Source: Plenodomus lindquistii | Lineage: Eukaryota; Ascomycota; Dothideomycetes; Pleosporales; Leptosphaeriaceae | Reading direction: 5' to 3' | NCBI GenBank assembly: GCA_025504975.1 | Contig: JANUWI010000016.1 | Coordinates: forward strand, 744,001-808,000 | Length of the DNA: 64,000 nucleotides | Shown: positions 35,636 to 47,180 of the stretch, in pieces | Layout of the letters: every line of letters starts with the position of its first letter | Numbering within the stretch: position 1 is the stretch's first letter | Notes under the pieces: model-generated | Database searches by the model: none | Told to the model about the DNA's origin: nothing | What the model saw: only the letters and a program-made list of their open reading frames with translations | Translations under genes and position numbers: made by a program

Positions 35636-37978
35636 ATGCTTTTGAGCCCTTTCAAAAGGCTATGCACTTCAACAGTCTTGCTTCTCCTAGCTTCGCCACT
35701 TACGGCATCTCCTACTGTCTCGTCTAAAGCATCGTCATTTTCGGATCTACTCCAACAACACGTTCCCTCCTGCGCTCAGTCTTGTGTCCGATCTTCGCTG
35801 GACGATAGATTTCCGGTAGCATGTACTGCACAGGAGGATGTCGATTGTCTATGTTCTCATTATAGTAATACAGGAGAGTCGTTAGGTGAAGTCGCAGTTG
35901 GCTGTGTGTATGCATCTTGCTCGTCGCTCGATCGGATCGATTCGGCCTATGGCATTTGCCTTGGTAGACAGGAGGCGGTAAAGCCCACCAAAACAGCTCT
36001 GACGTACACGGTCATCGCCAGTAGCACGCCTCGCCCGACTTCTTTGTCATCGCAGAGATCGGCTGTCAGTAGCAGGTCGGCCAGCACGACGACTACTCAG
36101 TCCAAGCCAACTCCGACACAGTCAGCTTTTGCAGATACAGTCTCCACCCTTCCATCTGCAACTGCCTCACCCTCGTCAACACCTGTCCCGACAGCAGCGG
36201 CGGCCGAAGCACCTCCAAAGATGACTCCAGCGCAGATCGCCGGGCTGTCGGTGGCGGCAGTGGCTGCCTTCATCATGGCTATTGGGCTCATGGCTTTGAG
36301 TGTATGTCTACGACGACGGAGAGAACGGAGAATCGTTGTAGACGGGGACGAAAAGGGGCTCGGAGGACGCTCAAGAAGCTTGTCCGCACGGTTCTCACAC
36401 TACGTAACGCTGAATGGTCAGTCGGAGACTCAACTATCAGTCCCAATGATTCCTGCACCAGTTGCTCGCAAGAACAATGCCAGAGTACGATCTGGATTGG
36501 GACCAAGTGGGCATCCGTCTAATTTGAGAACGGCGCGGCCGCAACAACGTCCAGGCGTGGGAACGTCCAACGCTTCCTCAGAGTCGTCTTTACCACTTGA
36601 TCAGATTGGCATAGCCATCAGTGCCGAGCTAGATGGAACCTCTGCCCCGGTGAGGCAACCTGCTAAGCCTGCGAATGACGCAAAACAACATCCCGGCGAC
36701 AAGGCTCAGTCGAATACTCTCTACCGACCATTTAGTACACTTACACAGGACACGGTATTTGAGGAAGACGATGTTCAAGCACGCCGGAGATCTTCGATGC
36801 TCCTGCCAACACCACCAGTGCCAATTCCCCCAATCCGCAATCTGCAACCATCAAGGTCAACGCCCACGTACGATGCTAGCAATCGCCAGGCGGCACGCAA
36901 ATCAGAGCTATTCCTAGACATTCCTGTCCGCCATGAACGACCCCAACCCAAGAGAGTCATCACCAAAGACTTGCCGTCGACTGCTCCACAACGACCGGTT
37001 GTCGCACCGCTGCGTCCACGTCTAGCTCCACCAACCCAAATGAACTCTTCCAAAGAATCAGTCGCCCATACAGCAAGCTCACGCAACGGAAGCAGCGATG
37101 GAGATATCATCGATTACTACTTCTCCTCGCCCCAACCAAACATCACACCCAAAGCCAGCCCAGCGCACTTTACCCGCCCAAAAGACTCCCCTAAAGCAAT
37201 TGAAATCAAATCCAGAAAGTCACTGAGCACCATGTCCCGCCGCTCCAGCCGCGCATCCTCCATTAACAACAACAACCACAACCGCGACTCCCTCTCCTCC
37301 CAAACCTCCTTCGAAACCGACCCCAACGACACAACCCCCGAATCAGACGAAGACAAACAGCTCTCCTCCTCCCCCACCAAGCCGCCCCTCTCCCCTGTCG
37401 CCGAGTCCCCAATCTCCAACCTCCGCTACCCCAAAGTCCCCCGCGCAAGCAACCAACTTGTAGCGCGCAGCCCCCTAAGCCCCTCGTCTTCCCAACACGC
37501 CTTTCCTTCTACCCCACCACCCCGGGCCCGCCGCGCAATCTCCCCCTCAACCCTCCTCTCGAAACGAAACAACGCCCTCCCACCCCTCTTACTAGAATCC
37601 CGCCCCCGCCTCAACTCCCCCCACCGCGACCCCTTTATCTCGCCTCCCCGCCGCCAGAAACCGCATCACCCCCAGCATCGCCGCAGCGCCAGCACAGAAA
37701 CCGCATCCACGACTCCGCCCGTCCGCCGCGTAGATCGTAAAAGCAGAGTCCAGTCCGGTGGTGCTTGGGGAGGAGGCAGCGACGTCATGTGCTCCGAACC
37801 CGCCGCCGCCGTGCGACCACTGAATGTACGACGCAGAGGCGAGGAAATGAGCGAGGTTAATGTGGGGAGGGATGTTGATGTTGATTTTGAAACGGGGGGG
37901 TTGAGCAGTCCGGTTTGGGTTCCTAGATTGACCCCGACGAGGAAAGGGGAGGATTTGTGGATTAGAGTTGGGTGGTAG
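35636..37978 (+). CDS. CFEM-type single-span membrane protein with long cytosolic tail
   Basis: Single exon. I chose the ATG at 35636 (780 aa) over the upstream in-frame codon at 35483 because it gives a clean signal peptide (LCTSTVLLLLASPLTA). The mature N-terminus (about 25-105) has eight cysteines in a CFEM-like order: PSCAQSC, AC, DCLC, GCVYASC and GIC. CFEM domains are fungus-specific extracellular modules that can bind haem or act at the cell surface. A Ser/Thr/Pro-rich stalk follows, then one transmembrane segment (IAGLSVAAVAAFIMAIGLMA) with a basic stop-transfer (CLRRRRERR), and a roughly 550-residue cytosolic tail rich in Ser, Pro and Arg with many phosphorylation-like motifs. A receptor or wall-sensor role is possible but inferred. 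The architecture differs from seven-span CFEM GPCRs of the Pth11 type. Confidence 0.85.
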   Translation: MLLSPFKRLCTSTVLLLLASPLTASPTVSSKASSFSDLLQQHVPSCAQSCVRSSLDDRFPVACTAQEDVDCLCSHYSNTGESLGEVAVGCVYASCSSLDRIDSAYGICLGRQEAVKPTKTALTYTVIASSTPRPTSLSSQRSAVSSRSASTTTTQSKPTPTQSAFADTVSTLPSATASPSSTPVPTAAAAEAPPKMTPAQIAGLSVAAVAAFIMAIGLMALSVCLRRRRERRIVVDGDEKGLGGRSRSLSARFSHYVTLNGQSETQLSVPMIPAPVARKNNARVRSGLGPSGHPSNLRTARPQQRPGVGTSNASSESSLPLDQIGIAISAELDGTSAPVRQPAKPANDAKQHPGDKAQSNTLYRPFSTLTQDTVFEEDDVQARRRSSMLLPTPPVPIPPIRNLQPSRSTPTYDASNRQAARKSELFLDIPVRHERPQPKRVITKDLPSTAPQRPVVAPLRPRLAPPTQMNSSKESVAHTASSRNGSSDGDIIDYYFSSPQPNITPKASPAHFTRPKDSPKAIEIKSRKSLSTMSRRSSRASSINNNNHNRDSLSSQTSFETDPNDTTPESDEDKQLSSSPTKPPLSPVAESPISNLRYPKVPRASNQLVARSPLSPSSSQHAFPSTPPPRARRAISPSTLLSKRNNALPPLLLESRPRLNSPHRDPFISPPRRQKPHHPQHRRSASTETASTTPPVRRVDRKSRVQSGGAWGGGSDVMCSEPAAAVRPLNVRRRGEEMSEVNVGRDVDVDFETGGLSSPVWVPRLTPTRKGEDLWIRVGW

Positions 37979-39430
37979 TGTTAGGTAGAGTAGGGATAAT
38001 GTGTGTCTGTGAGAGAGAGAGAGAGAGAGATCGAGGGAAGAGGGGGGAGGAGGAAGGGGAGAAGAGGTTCTTTTCTTGCGTATATATTTGTGTATTTTTC
38101 TCTTTGGTTGGGTTGGATTGATGGATGATGGATGGGGATTTCTACAAGTTTGATTTCTCTCTTTTTTTTCTCTTTTTGTTATAGTACGAGACGAGATAGA
38201 TACCCCACGGTTGTTTTTACATTTGTTGCAAATGCAGATTGGATTGGAGTGAGAAGGTTAGGCAAGGAGTAGTATAGTATTGAGAGGATATGTCATGCGA
38301 TGTTTACTTACTTTTGTGGATTGTTTGGCTCGTGCAGAGTGATGCTTTGAGAACTCTTTTACAGGTTTTTTTTTGGGAGTGGATGAGGAGGATGAGAGCG
38401 TGATGGAATGGAATGGGATGGGATGGGCTAGGGATAGGGTGGGTAGTTTGGACTCTGGAGAAGGGGTTTAGTGTTAGATGAGGTGAAGGTTGTGTGGAGG
38501 GGTTTGTTTTGCTTCAGGTACTACTATAAGCACGCCCTCATATTGTAGCATAGGTTCGTTGATTCTCCGCTGTGATGTATATGTACAAGCCGTGACATTA
38601 ACTAGTGTTTGTGCATCAATCCATACTTTGCAATTGAGTGGGTGGGTGTATTTGCCCACAAACCCTGGATTTGTCACAAAGCGAGTAGCAACACGGTCGC
38701 GGAGCTCCACTTGAACATCCGGATGTTCCTGCATCGGCCTTGGCAAGTCCAACAAATCCAGTCGGTGTTGAGAAATCCAGACATTCTGAACGAGGGTCCA
38801 GATGCCCCATGGCCCAGATTACCCAAGCAACCCGGAGCACAGTCGTCCGGCCCTTGCGAGCATTTCACCAAGCCTAAGTTGACTTTGCACAGCACGCGCC
38901 CCGGAGAATAGGTAAAATGGGCGGGCTAGCTTGGGGATCCCTGGAGAAGAAGGAAAGTTGAGCCTCATGTCCCAGTTTGCAAGTGTGTTTGGTGAGTGTT
39001 GTACATCTCCGTTCCGGCCGCGGCGCCGAGTCCGGTGGGTGATAAGGGTGCCCGGAAGAATTGTGGCATGTCGTGGAGTTTAGAAATGTCTGCATTGCGG
39101 AAGAAGAATACAAGGTGACCATGAGCGCGGCTTACCCAAGCATCGGCGACAGCGACTACTCTGTCTGGCTCCGCTCCAATGGGCATGTATTGATAGGCAA
39201 CTCGCGCCTGGCAACCCCACTACGGCGGATTATCCATCCAACGCCTCCACCTGCATACGGCATGCCTTCTTCCCACCCCCCACTAAAAGCCAGCTAGCTG
39301 TGTGAGAGAAACACTGGGCCCTCTACAAAAGTCTCAGCGCATCCCCAACGACCCGCGTCACTCTCTCTTCCCCTCCACAACACCACCACCGTTTCTCGTT
39401 ATCCACTGAAGTACAGCCTGTTTGCCCGTC
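37979..39430. other. Intergenic between CFEM gene and transketolase
   Basis: No gene recognised. 37979-38460 is probably the CFEM 3' UTR region, with a GA tract at about 38009-38029 and T-rich runs. The 150 bp before the transketolase start is pyrimidine-rich (CTCTCTTCCCCTCC), as is typical for strongly expressed fungal metabolic genes. Confidence 0.5.
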
Positions 39431-42093
39431 ATGCCGTACGGAAAGGTCGACGAGCTCGCCATCAACACGATTCGCACGCTTGCGGTATGTCATCTTCTTC
39501 TGCCCCTCGCAGCAGTATATCCCACCTCCCTCATCGCAAAGGTGCCCCGCCAGCGCAGCAGCATCAGAAAGCTACCCCGCCACCCGCGTCACCGCCCACC
39601 CCACCCCACCCCAACATCAACGAGATGCTTTGTTTTTGTTGAGGGTTCATCTGAGAGTAATTGCTGATTCAGCCGTGCAATCAGGTCGATGCCACATTCC
39701 AGGCAAACTCTGGCCACCCGGGCGCCCCTATGGGCATGGCCCCGGTGGCTCACGTCCTGTTCAACAAGTTCATGACCTTCAACCCCAAGAACCCCGACTG
39801 GGTCAACCGCGACCGATTTGTGCTCTCGTACGTACTTTTCTCTCTACACCTTGGTAACAAAAGGGCGATTGTTGAGTCGGAATGACATGTGGGATTTGGT
39901 TCCGCCGGCTTTGGGGTCAAGAAAGCTCTAGTTTTCTGAGCTCCCGGAGGCTGCGGAATCTCGGAATCTGGACATCCTGACTCGGGTCACCGCTCTTGAT
40001 CTTTTCTGCTGTGCGGAAATCGCGGCTACTTCAGCGCACTATCGCATCACAATGCTGACTGATCATGCAGCAACGGTCACGGATGCATGCTCCAGTACGC
40101 TCTGATCCACTTGTTTGGCTACAAGGTCACCATCGATGACCTCAAGAACTTCCGTGTAGGTTCGGAAAGTCATACCCCTTTGACACCGTCTAATCAACCC
40201 CACAGCAAATCGACAGCATCACACCTGGTCACCCAGAATCCCACGACACCCCCGGTATCGAGGTCACAACAGGTCCCCTCGGCCAGGGTTTCGCCAACGC
40301 TGTCGGTCTTGCCATTGCCGAGAGGCACACTGGCGCCGTCTTCAACAAGCCCGGCTACGAGCTCATCAACAACCACACCTTCACATTCTTCGGTGATGGC
40401 TGCTCCATGGAGGGCATTGCCAGCGAGGCTGCTTCCATGGCTGGTCACTTGAAGCTCGGCAACCTCATTGCCATCTACGACGACAACCACATTTCCATTG
40501 GTAAGCTATCAGTACATGTTTGACGAGGAACCGACAACTGACGCAATCTGCAGACGGTGACACCAAGTGCGCCTTCACCGAGGACGTCTCCAAGCGATTC
40601 GAGTCCTATGGCTGGCACGTTCTGCACGTCGAGGACGGTGACAACGACCTCGAGGGCATCGAGAAGGCCATCGCCGAGGCCAAGAAGGTCACCGACAAGC
40701 CCTCGATGATCAAGCTCACCACCACCATCGGTTTCGGCTCTAAGCTCCAAGGAACCGGCGGTGTTCACGGCAACCCCCTCAAGGCCGACGACGTCAAGCA
40801 GGTCAAGGAGAAGTGGGGCTTCGACCCCGAGAAGACCTTCGCTGTCCCCCAGGAAGTCTACGACATGTACCACAAGCACGCCGCCGAGGGTGCCGCTGCC
40901 GAGGAGGAGTGGAACAAGACCTTTGAGAAGTACAGCAAGGAGTACCCAGAGCTCGCTGCGGACCTCAAGCGCCGGTTGAACCGCGACCTCCCCGAAGGAT
41001 GGGTCGAGAAGCTCCCCACATACAAGCCCTCAGACCCCGCAATCGCCTCAAGAAAGCTCTCCGAGAGCGTCCTCGAGGCCATCCACGACGCTGTCCCCGA
41101 GCTCCTCTCCGGTTCCGCCGATCTGACTGGCTCCAACAACACCCGCTGGAAGAAGGCCGTCGATTTCCAGCCCCCGGATCTCGGTATCGGCGAGTGGTCT
41201 GGCCGCTACCTCAGGTACGGTGTCCGTGAGCACGCCATGGCTGCTGTCATGAACGGACTGTGCGCATACGGCACTGTCATCCCCGCCGGAGGTACTTTCC
41301 TCAACTTCGTCTCATACGCCGCCGGAGCCGTCCGTCTATCCTCCCTATCACACCAGCGTGTCATCTACGTTGCGACCCACGACTCCATTGGTCTCGGTGA
41401 GGACGGTGCCACGCATCAGCCCATTGAGACACTCGCCCACTTCCGTGCCCTACCCAACATGATGGTCTGGCGCCCGGCTGACGGTAACGAGACCTCCGCC
41501 GCCTACTACATGGCTCTCACCTCCAAGCACACTCCCTCTATCCTCGCCCTTACCCGCCAGAACTTGCCCCAGCTTGAGGGATCAACGCTTGAGAACGGTA
41601 TCAAGGGTGGATACACTGCGCTTGAGGACAAGGACGCCCAGATCACCCTCGTCGCCACTGGTTCCGAGGTCTCGCTGTGTCTCGAGGCAGTCCAGACCCT
41701 CAAGAGCGAGGGCATCAAGGCCCGTGTCGTTTCGATGCCCTGCACAGAGGTCTTCGACGCGCAACCAAAGGAGTACAAGCTCAAGGTCATCCCCGGCGGT
41801 ATCCCAGCGCTCAGTGTCGAGGTCATGTCGACGCTTGGATGGGAGAAGTACTCGCACGAGCAGTTTGGTCTGAACCGCTTCGGTGCTTCGGGCCCATACA
41901 AGGAGGTTTACAAGGTATGTTTTGATCCCCCGTGAGAGCTGGCATTTGGAGAAGAGATTACTGACAACTACAACAGAAGTTCGAGTTCACACCCGAGGGC
42001 ATTGCTAAGCGCGCCAAGCTTACCATTGACTTCTACAAGGACGTCAAGCCTCTGCGCTCTCCTCTTGACCGTGCGTTCCAGCAGCTCATCTAG
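39431..42093 (+). CDS. TKL1: Transketolase
   Basis: Exons 39431-39484, 39685-39827, 40071-40155, 40206-40500, 40554-41914 and 41977-42093 give 684 aa, the normal length. The enzyme transfers two-carbon units between sugar phosphates in the non-oxidative pentose phosphate pathway, using thiamine diphosphate and a divalent cation, in the cytosol. Seen: N-terminal domain with ANSGHPGAPMG and SNGHGCMLQY; the ThDP motif GDGCSMEG beginning at residue 157 with the downstream N of DDNHISID; the pyrimidine-domain block YGVREHAMAAVMNGL and THDSIGLGEDGATHQP; WRPADGNE; and a C-terminal domain ending PLDRAFQQLI. All five introns have GT..AG ends and matching phases. Introns 1 and 2 are long (200 and 243 bp) compared with about 50 bp elsewhere. 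The codon choice is strongly C-ending, as in highly expressed genes. No missing residues were noticed. Confidence 0.97.
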
Positions 42094-42912
42094 ATTGAAT
42101 CTGTTGTGATGCGTGGAGGTGGGGTGAGAAGTAATATGTAAACGTGGAAATGAAATGAAATACAAGTATAGCACTTGCCGCAAAGGCGATGAATGACTAG
42201 ATCTTTTGTCAAACGGACTACTGTGATGAAACAATGAAAGTCGAGGGGCATGATGGAATCTCGTCATCATGTGCATGCAGGCCCATACTAAACGCAATAC
42301 AACATCATCAATGCCAAATTACCACATATGCATACATCCAAACCACCTACTCGCACAACCCTTCCTGCACCCCCGCACCAACAATCCCCGCTTTGATCCG
42401 CCCCATATCCTCGGAAAATCAACTAAAGCCCGTCTCTCGTCTTATCTCGGTCTCGTGATGGCGCGTTTCCAGCCGACGCGTCTAAAATGCACCTGTGACT
42501 CACATTTCGCGTTCGACGGGAACTACCTTACCTTTACCGAGATAGATCGCCTAATTAGGCAACTCCATGTCCAGACCTAGGGCGCGGTGTCTGTGCTGGC
42601 GTGCTGGTGTTCCATGGAATTGAATTGATAGTAAGGGGGAAAGGGGGTATATAAGCTAGGGGGAGGCAAGGAGGCTGAGGGGCTTGGGTTGGTGTTTTGA
42701 GTTCTTTGTCGACGTCACATCACTGGAAGGCGATTCAGTTTTGAGAGCTACGAGAAACGACAAACAGACGGACGGACGGACGTGCGAAAGGCAACACCCA
42801 CGCATACGAGTTGAGATATCAATCCAAGCTCGATCTTTACCCGAATTGAACCGAAACGGACGACAGCGCAAGAAGTTGAGTTCGGTTGGGTTGGTGTAAA
42901 CAAGCAGCAAAT
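42094..42912. other. Intergenic between transketolase and methyltransferase
   Basis: Holds the transketolase 3' flank and the methyltransferase promoter and leader. No further coding potential is seen. A short GGAC repeat (ACGGACGGACGGACG) lies at about 42769-42783. Confidence 0.55.
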
Positions 42913-43920
42913 ATGACACAGCCTTCCCTCAACAAAACCTTTGATACCTCGCTCATCGATTTGAATCCCTCGTTTTCGACCACGGATTCGGGAGATACGG
43001 TTGCGGATACACCAGCAGCAGCACCACCACCCACGGAATCCGTTAGCACCAGCAAGGCAGTAGACATCACGGCAGCGAAAGGGAGTGTGAAAGGGGGTGC
43101 AAAAGCGAAAGAAGTGCAGAACATCAGCACGCAAGATGCATACAACCAATGGGCTAGCGTATACGACACTGACGGGAACATGCTACAAGCCATCGACGAC
43201 GACGAGTTATACACCTTGCTTCCTTTCTTCCTTGGGCAAGTCAGCACCACCACCACCGCCGCCGCCGCCGCCGCTGCCTCAACACCCCTCAGCATACTAG
43301 ATCTCGGCTGTGGAACTGGCCGTAACACACTCAGACTGCTATCCTACCCATGGCCCACGGGTACCCGGGTGCGCATATACGGCGTCGACTTCTCACAGCC
43401 CATGTTGGATATTGCGAGGGGGAAATTGGATAACGCACTACATGCCAGCGTCGATGCACTGCGACACCGCGGTGTGGATGTGCAATTTACACTAGAGTGC
43501 ACAAACTCCTTCCCCATCCCCCCATCCAGCACCATCCTCCCACACTCCATGAACGCAGTCATCTCAACCCTAGTCCTAGAACACATCCCGCTCCCCGCAT
43601 TCTTCACTACGCTTGCTGGTGTCCTTGTGCCTGGCGGGTGGGCGCTGGTAACGAATATGCACGCTGATATGGGCGCGTTGTCGCAGGCGGGGTTTGTGAA
43701 TGAGCAGGGTGTGAAGGTCAGGGGGGATAGTTGGGCGTATAGTGTTGACGAGGTTGTTGCGACGGCGGAAGGGAGCGGGTTTGAGGTTGTGAGTGTGAGG
43801 AAGAGGGGGGTGAGGGAGGAGGATGTGAGGAGTGGGGTCGTGGGGGGGAGGGGGAGGAAGTGGATTGGGGTTAATGTGTGGTTTGGTGTTGTTTTGAAGA
43901 AGAAGGGTGGGGGCGTTTGA
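42913..43920 (+). CDS. Class I SAM-dependent methyltransferase
   Basis: Single exon of 335 aa, from the first ATG in the frame (42913). A disordered Ala/Thr/Ser-rich N-terminus (1-75) precedes NAYDQW-like YNQWASVYDTDGN (about 77-89), a common lead-in of small-molecule methyltransferases. Motif I is ILDLGCGTGRN, followed by an acidic motif II on YGVDFSQPMLDIARGKL, then AVISTLVLEHIPLPAFFTTL (motif IV/V) and VPGGWALVTNMHADMG. The C-terminus VNVWFGVVLKK resembles the last beta strand of the fold. The substrate cannot be read from sequence. A poly-Ala tract from a GCC repeat lies just before motif I. The last 150 bp is unusually G-rich. Confidence 0.88.
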   Translation: MTQPSLNKTFDTSLIDLNPSFSTTDSGDTVADTPAAAPPPTESVSTSKAVDITAAKGSVKGGAKAKEVQNISTQDAYNQWASVYDTDGNMLQAIDDDELYTLLPFFLGQVSTTTTAAAAAAASTPLSILDLGCGTGRNTLRLLSYPWPTGTRVRIYGVDFSQPMLDIARGKLDNALHASVDALRHRGVDVQFTLECTNSFPIPPSSTILPHSMNAVISTLVLEHIPLPAFFTTLAGVLVPGGWALVTNMHADMGALSQAGFVNEQGVKVRGDSWAYSVDEVVATAEGSGFEVVSVRKRGVREEDVRSGVVGGRGRKWIGVNVWFGVVLKKKGGGV

Positions 43921-44007
43921 GATTTTTGGCCATGGTGTTTGGAGTGTAGTACAGTGTAATTGGTTGGGTATCTGATGCGTCGTATTTGCTCTTTCCACCA
44001 ATGGATG

Positions 44008-45063
44008 CTATGATCCACTGTTGGAAAAGTACTTGTCCTGTATCCTCCTCCGATGCGCGACTAAGGCCTTTCTTGTCTTGACAGCATTGGGTAGTCGTCT
44101 GTCGACCCATCCCCGACCCAACCTCTCATCAAGCAGTAAATGTGTATAGGCGAATACACTTGCATCGAACAGGCCCGGGCTCTTCGCACCAAAGAACCAC
44201 TTGTCGTCACCCAGTAGGCTTTCCAGTGCGGCAAACGCCTCCTCTGCTTGGTTGTACAGCGTATCGGCGTTGATAGTGGTACAGTATTTGAGCAGCTCGG
44301 TTTCGGCGGCGAGGCGCAGGGTGCGGGCGAGGGCGAGGCGGACAAAGGGGTTTGCAGAGGCGGGAAGGATGTAGAGGGGTTCAGAGAGGGTGGTGGCATT
44401 TGGGGAGAGGTAGACGGTGTAGAGCTGGAGAGCGTTAGTCAGAGATGAATGTTCCGCGCAGTGTGGTAGTGAACCTGTCCTTGTACTCAATCGCTTGTGG
44501 AAAATGACGTACCCATGCTCTCCGTATCCGATGATCCAGCAATGACAGATATGCCTCATATCGCAAGTCCCCAGACTCCTCCATCGCCTTCTCGCTGTTG
44601 TTCATTGCCCATCGTTGGAGCTTTGCCGAAGGCACTGGCTGTGTCTGTTTGTATGGTTCGGGCGAGGAAGGTAGCAGGAAAGGCAACGAGCCGCTCGGCG
44701 ATGCATGGTTGTTCGACGATGCCATTCGAAAAGGTATCTTGGAGAATTTGAGGTAGGTCTAGGCTTGGTGAGTGTACGCTGCATTGCCGAGAAAGGTCGA
44801 GGCAATACCTGCCACTTTAAACACGCAGGATTAAACGACGGCGCTCCCTTCAGCGCCCCACGCTCGGTAGTGAATACATAGAGTACGTGTGCATCTCGTT
44901 GTTGTGGCGCGCGGTGTGGCACGTCGTTTGCGCTGTATGTGAGGAGGGGGAATTGGTCGAAGAGCTGTTTTATTGGCGCGGGCACGTCGAATATGCTGCG
45001 TCTTGGGGGCTGCCGTTGATGACTCCCAGAAGCACAATCAGAGTTGTCGGTTTGAGACATCAT
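44008..45063 (-). CDS. Metaxin/Sam37-like mitochondrial outer-membrane protein
   Basis: Exons 45063-44809, 44758-44513 and 44424-44008 give 305 aa, all introns canonical, phase 0. Metaxins and Sam37/Tom37 are GST-fold subunits of the SAM complex, which inserts beta-barrel proteins into the mitochondrial outer membrane. Seen: N-terminal PAPIKQLFDQFPLLTYSAND then APSFNPACLKWQ (the thioredoxin-like half, with the conserved CLKWQ TYLKF across intron 1), SNNHASPSGSLPFLLPSS, and a C-terminal helical half with AKSPGLFDASVFAYTHLLLD, the typical metaxin GST-C signature. There is no clear C-terminal transmembrane helix. Start uncertainty: ATG codons at 45063 and 45060 are adjacent. It is convergent with the methyltransferase gene, with under 90 bp between stop codons. 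Confidence 0.85.
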
Positions 45064-45850
45064 GGCTCTGTGTGCAGGTGGCAGACGTCATGCGTCGCAA
45101 AATGTTCGTGATGCTGCCACTGCAATGCGGAGGGGAGGTGGGCTCGCCTAAAGTTGCCCAGTTTGTCGGCGCTGGTAACGCGTTAAAGCTCAAATCTCAA
45201 CTTTAGTTTCAGAGGGGTGATCGGTATCAACTGGAGCTCTGGCCAAGCTAAGATGCGTTTCGAGGGCCGGCGCCCGTCACTAAGAGGAGCCTCACCCGGG
45301 AAGAAGAGCACGCAGATATCGAAGCGGCACACTCTAGCTGGTTCAACTTCTACGTAACGTGGGGAGTCTCTGCGCCCGCGTGCGATAGAAGCCTCTGTAT
45401 TGAGCAAGCTCGCCCATGTTGTGGGAAGGATATTGAAGCGTGGCGCCAGCATTGCCAAGTACATGCTCCGAGGATGCGAGTAGAATACTTTGACGAGAAA
45501 TGACGAGGTTAGGATCGTCTTCTGATCGACGAGTGGATGCTACTATCTTCGAAGACTTGAGAGCCTGCGGCGACCACGCGCCGATGTGACCGAGTCCCTT
45601 GACCAGTTCTCTGCTGGTGAAGTGGCTCATGTTCAGGAGGTGGATGGAGTCTTGTGGTGTCTGCGCAATGATGACGGTGCGCAGAATTCAGCTGGCTGAG
45701 CCTTTGTCCTGCGCACGTACCTTTTACGGCGGGAGCCGGAGGGACTACAAGCACTCTTGTCGCTCTCTTCTCTGCAAAACAATCACACGCGCTGCTCAAC
45801 CCAGCGGTCAACCTCACAAGCTTTCTTCCCCGATTTAGTCCTTTGCCAAT
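45064..45850. other. Intergenic, upstream of metaxin and copy B
   Basis: No gene recognised. It lies between the divergently oriented metaxin-like gene and decayed copy B, so it should hold the metaxin promoter. Overlapping minus-strand frames at 45183-45817 have no motif. Confidence 0.5.
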
Positions 45851-47079
45851 ATGGCTACATCACCAACTACTCCGCTCGCTCAAGGCAATGTCATCGACCC
45901 AGATAATGTCATCGACCCAGACAATGGGTTCGAAAAGTTAACAGAAGTTGCCAAACGAGCGTGGCCCAAGTTATAGCCTCCCGAAGACTTCTGGAACATA
46001 TGCAAGATCAAGGGTGAGGCGTTTCGCAAAGCCATGCACAGTTCAGACGCAGAAGCCGGCAAGATATTCAAACCAGCTCGAACAACAGCGACTAGCCGCT
46101 TCAGTGAAGTCTGTACGTTAACACTTGATCTAATATTCTATTTTGGATCATACTAATCGCGCCTAACAGCTGAGATAGCCCAGTAGGGTTGGCATGAAGA
46201 TTACTTTCGCGATATTACTAGCTCGTTATACACATTACTCTTGTCCCTCAGAACGCCCCAGATCCTCGGAAAATCCACACAGCGTGCACTAGAAGAAGAC
46301 GATGTTCACATAATCAATCTCCTGCATGTCGATCCAACGCTACAAGACGAGGAACCGTTTTACACGGTTGCGGGGAAGAAGTATCCCGTAAGTCTGTTCT
46401 TTAATGTGTCTATATAAAGAAGTGTGCTGATCATGTGCTCTACACAGATGACGCGAGCACAATACATCTTCGCGTCCCAGTCTAGCGGAGGTGCGTAGTC
46501 CGCTCACACCCTCACTAAGTACAAACGCGTGACTTGAGGTTGACATTGCGTGTGAACAGTCATCATCACCATGGATCGCAAGTCACCTAAACACGCTGTC
46601 CGCGGTATCCAACCCGAGATCCAAGACGCCGAACTACCAGAATTGCAATCCTTCTCTGACATTGCATGGCTCCAATGGACCGTCAAATTTGGCACCGAAC
46701 CTACATGCATATACTACTTTCTCGCCACCCATATAATGAATCCAGTATCGGTAACTGTGCTTTAGCGCGTCATAGGAGAGGTGGGAATCGACGGTGACGA
46801 CTGGTTCGGACCGCCTGGTTACAAGGTCTCTGCATATGCCGATTCTGGTGCAGCACTACTCGGTAAGTGACCCAAACTGGATTATACTTTCGAGTTGACG
46901 TACTTGCTAATATGTTCACAGGGACCCCAAATGCCGTAGCATCTAGTGTTTTGCTGATCCAGCACAAGGCACGTCTTGGTAATCTTCATATTCACAAGAT
47001 CACACTTTTCAACGATAGAGAAGGCCCGAATATGCTCTTTCATGTTAAGCCAGTGCCCGAGGAGGAAGTGTCAACGTAG
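45851..47079 (+). pseudogene. Decayed copy of the 356-aa unknown family ('copy B')
   Basis: Exons 45851-46112, 46170-46387, 46448-46490, 46560-46862 and 46922-47079 match copy A in number, order, phase and nearly in size; the third exon is 43 nt in both. Splice sites remain canonical. Shared blocks include FWNICKIKGEAFRKAMHSSD, AEAGKIFKPAR, FYTVAGKKYP, DAELPELQSFSDIAWLQW, GAALLGTPNA and HKARLGNLHIHKITLF then NMLFHVKPVP. Three in-frame TAG codons interrupt it: 45974-45976 (aligned with Gln in copy A), 46184-46186 (aligned with Trp in KWSWH) and 46763-46765. The second is TGG to TAG and the first could be CAG to TAG. Both are C:G to T:A transitions in a CpA/TpG setting, the signature of RIP. 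No frameshift was found. A short tandem repeat near the N-terminus (DPDNVI twice) is specific to this copy. Confidence 0.85.
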
Positions 47080-47180
47080 ATCGCGGCTACGAAGAAAGCT
47101 ACATTATAGGCTTACGCGATCAAAGATTGATAGGAGATTTTAGAGAGTATAATGCAGGGACTATGCGAGTCACCCGTGTC

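Noticed and set aside
40475..40879. 134-aa minus-strand frame inside transketolase
   Set aside because: Antisense shadow of a strongly codon-biased gene.
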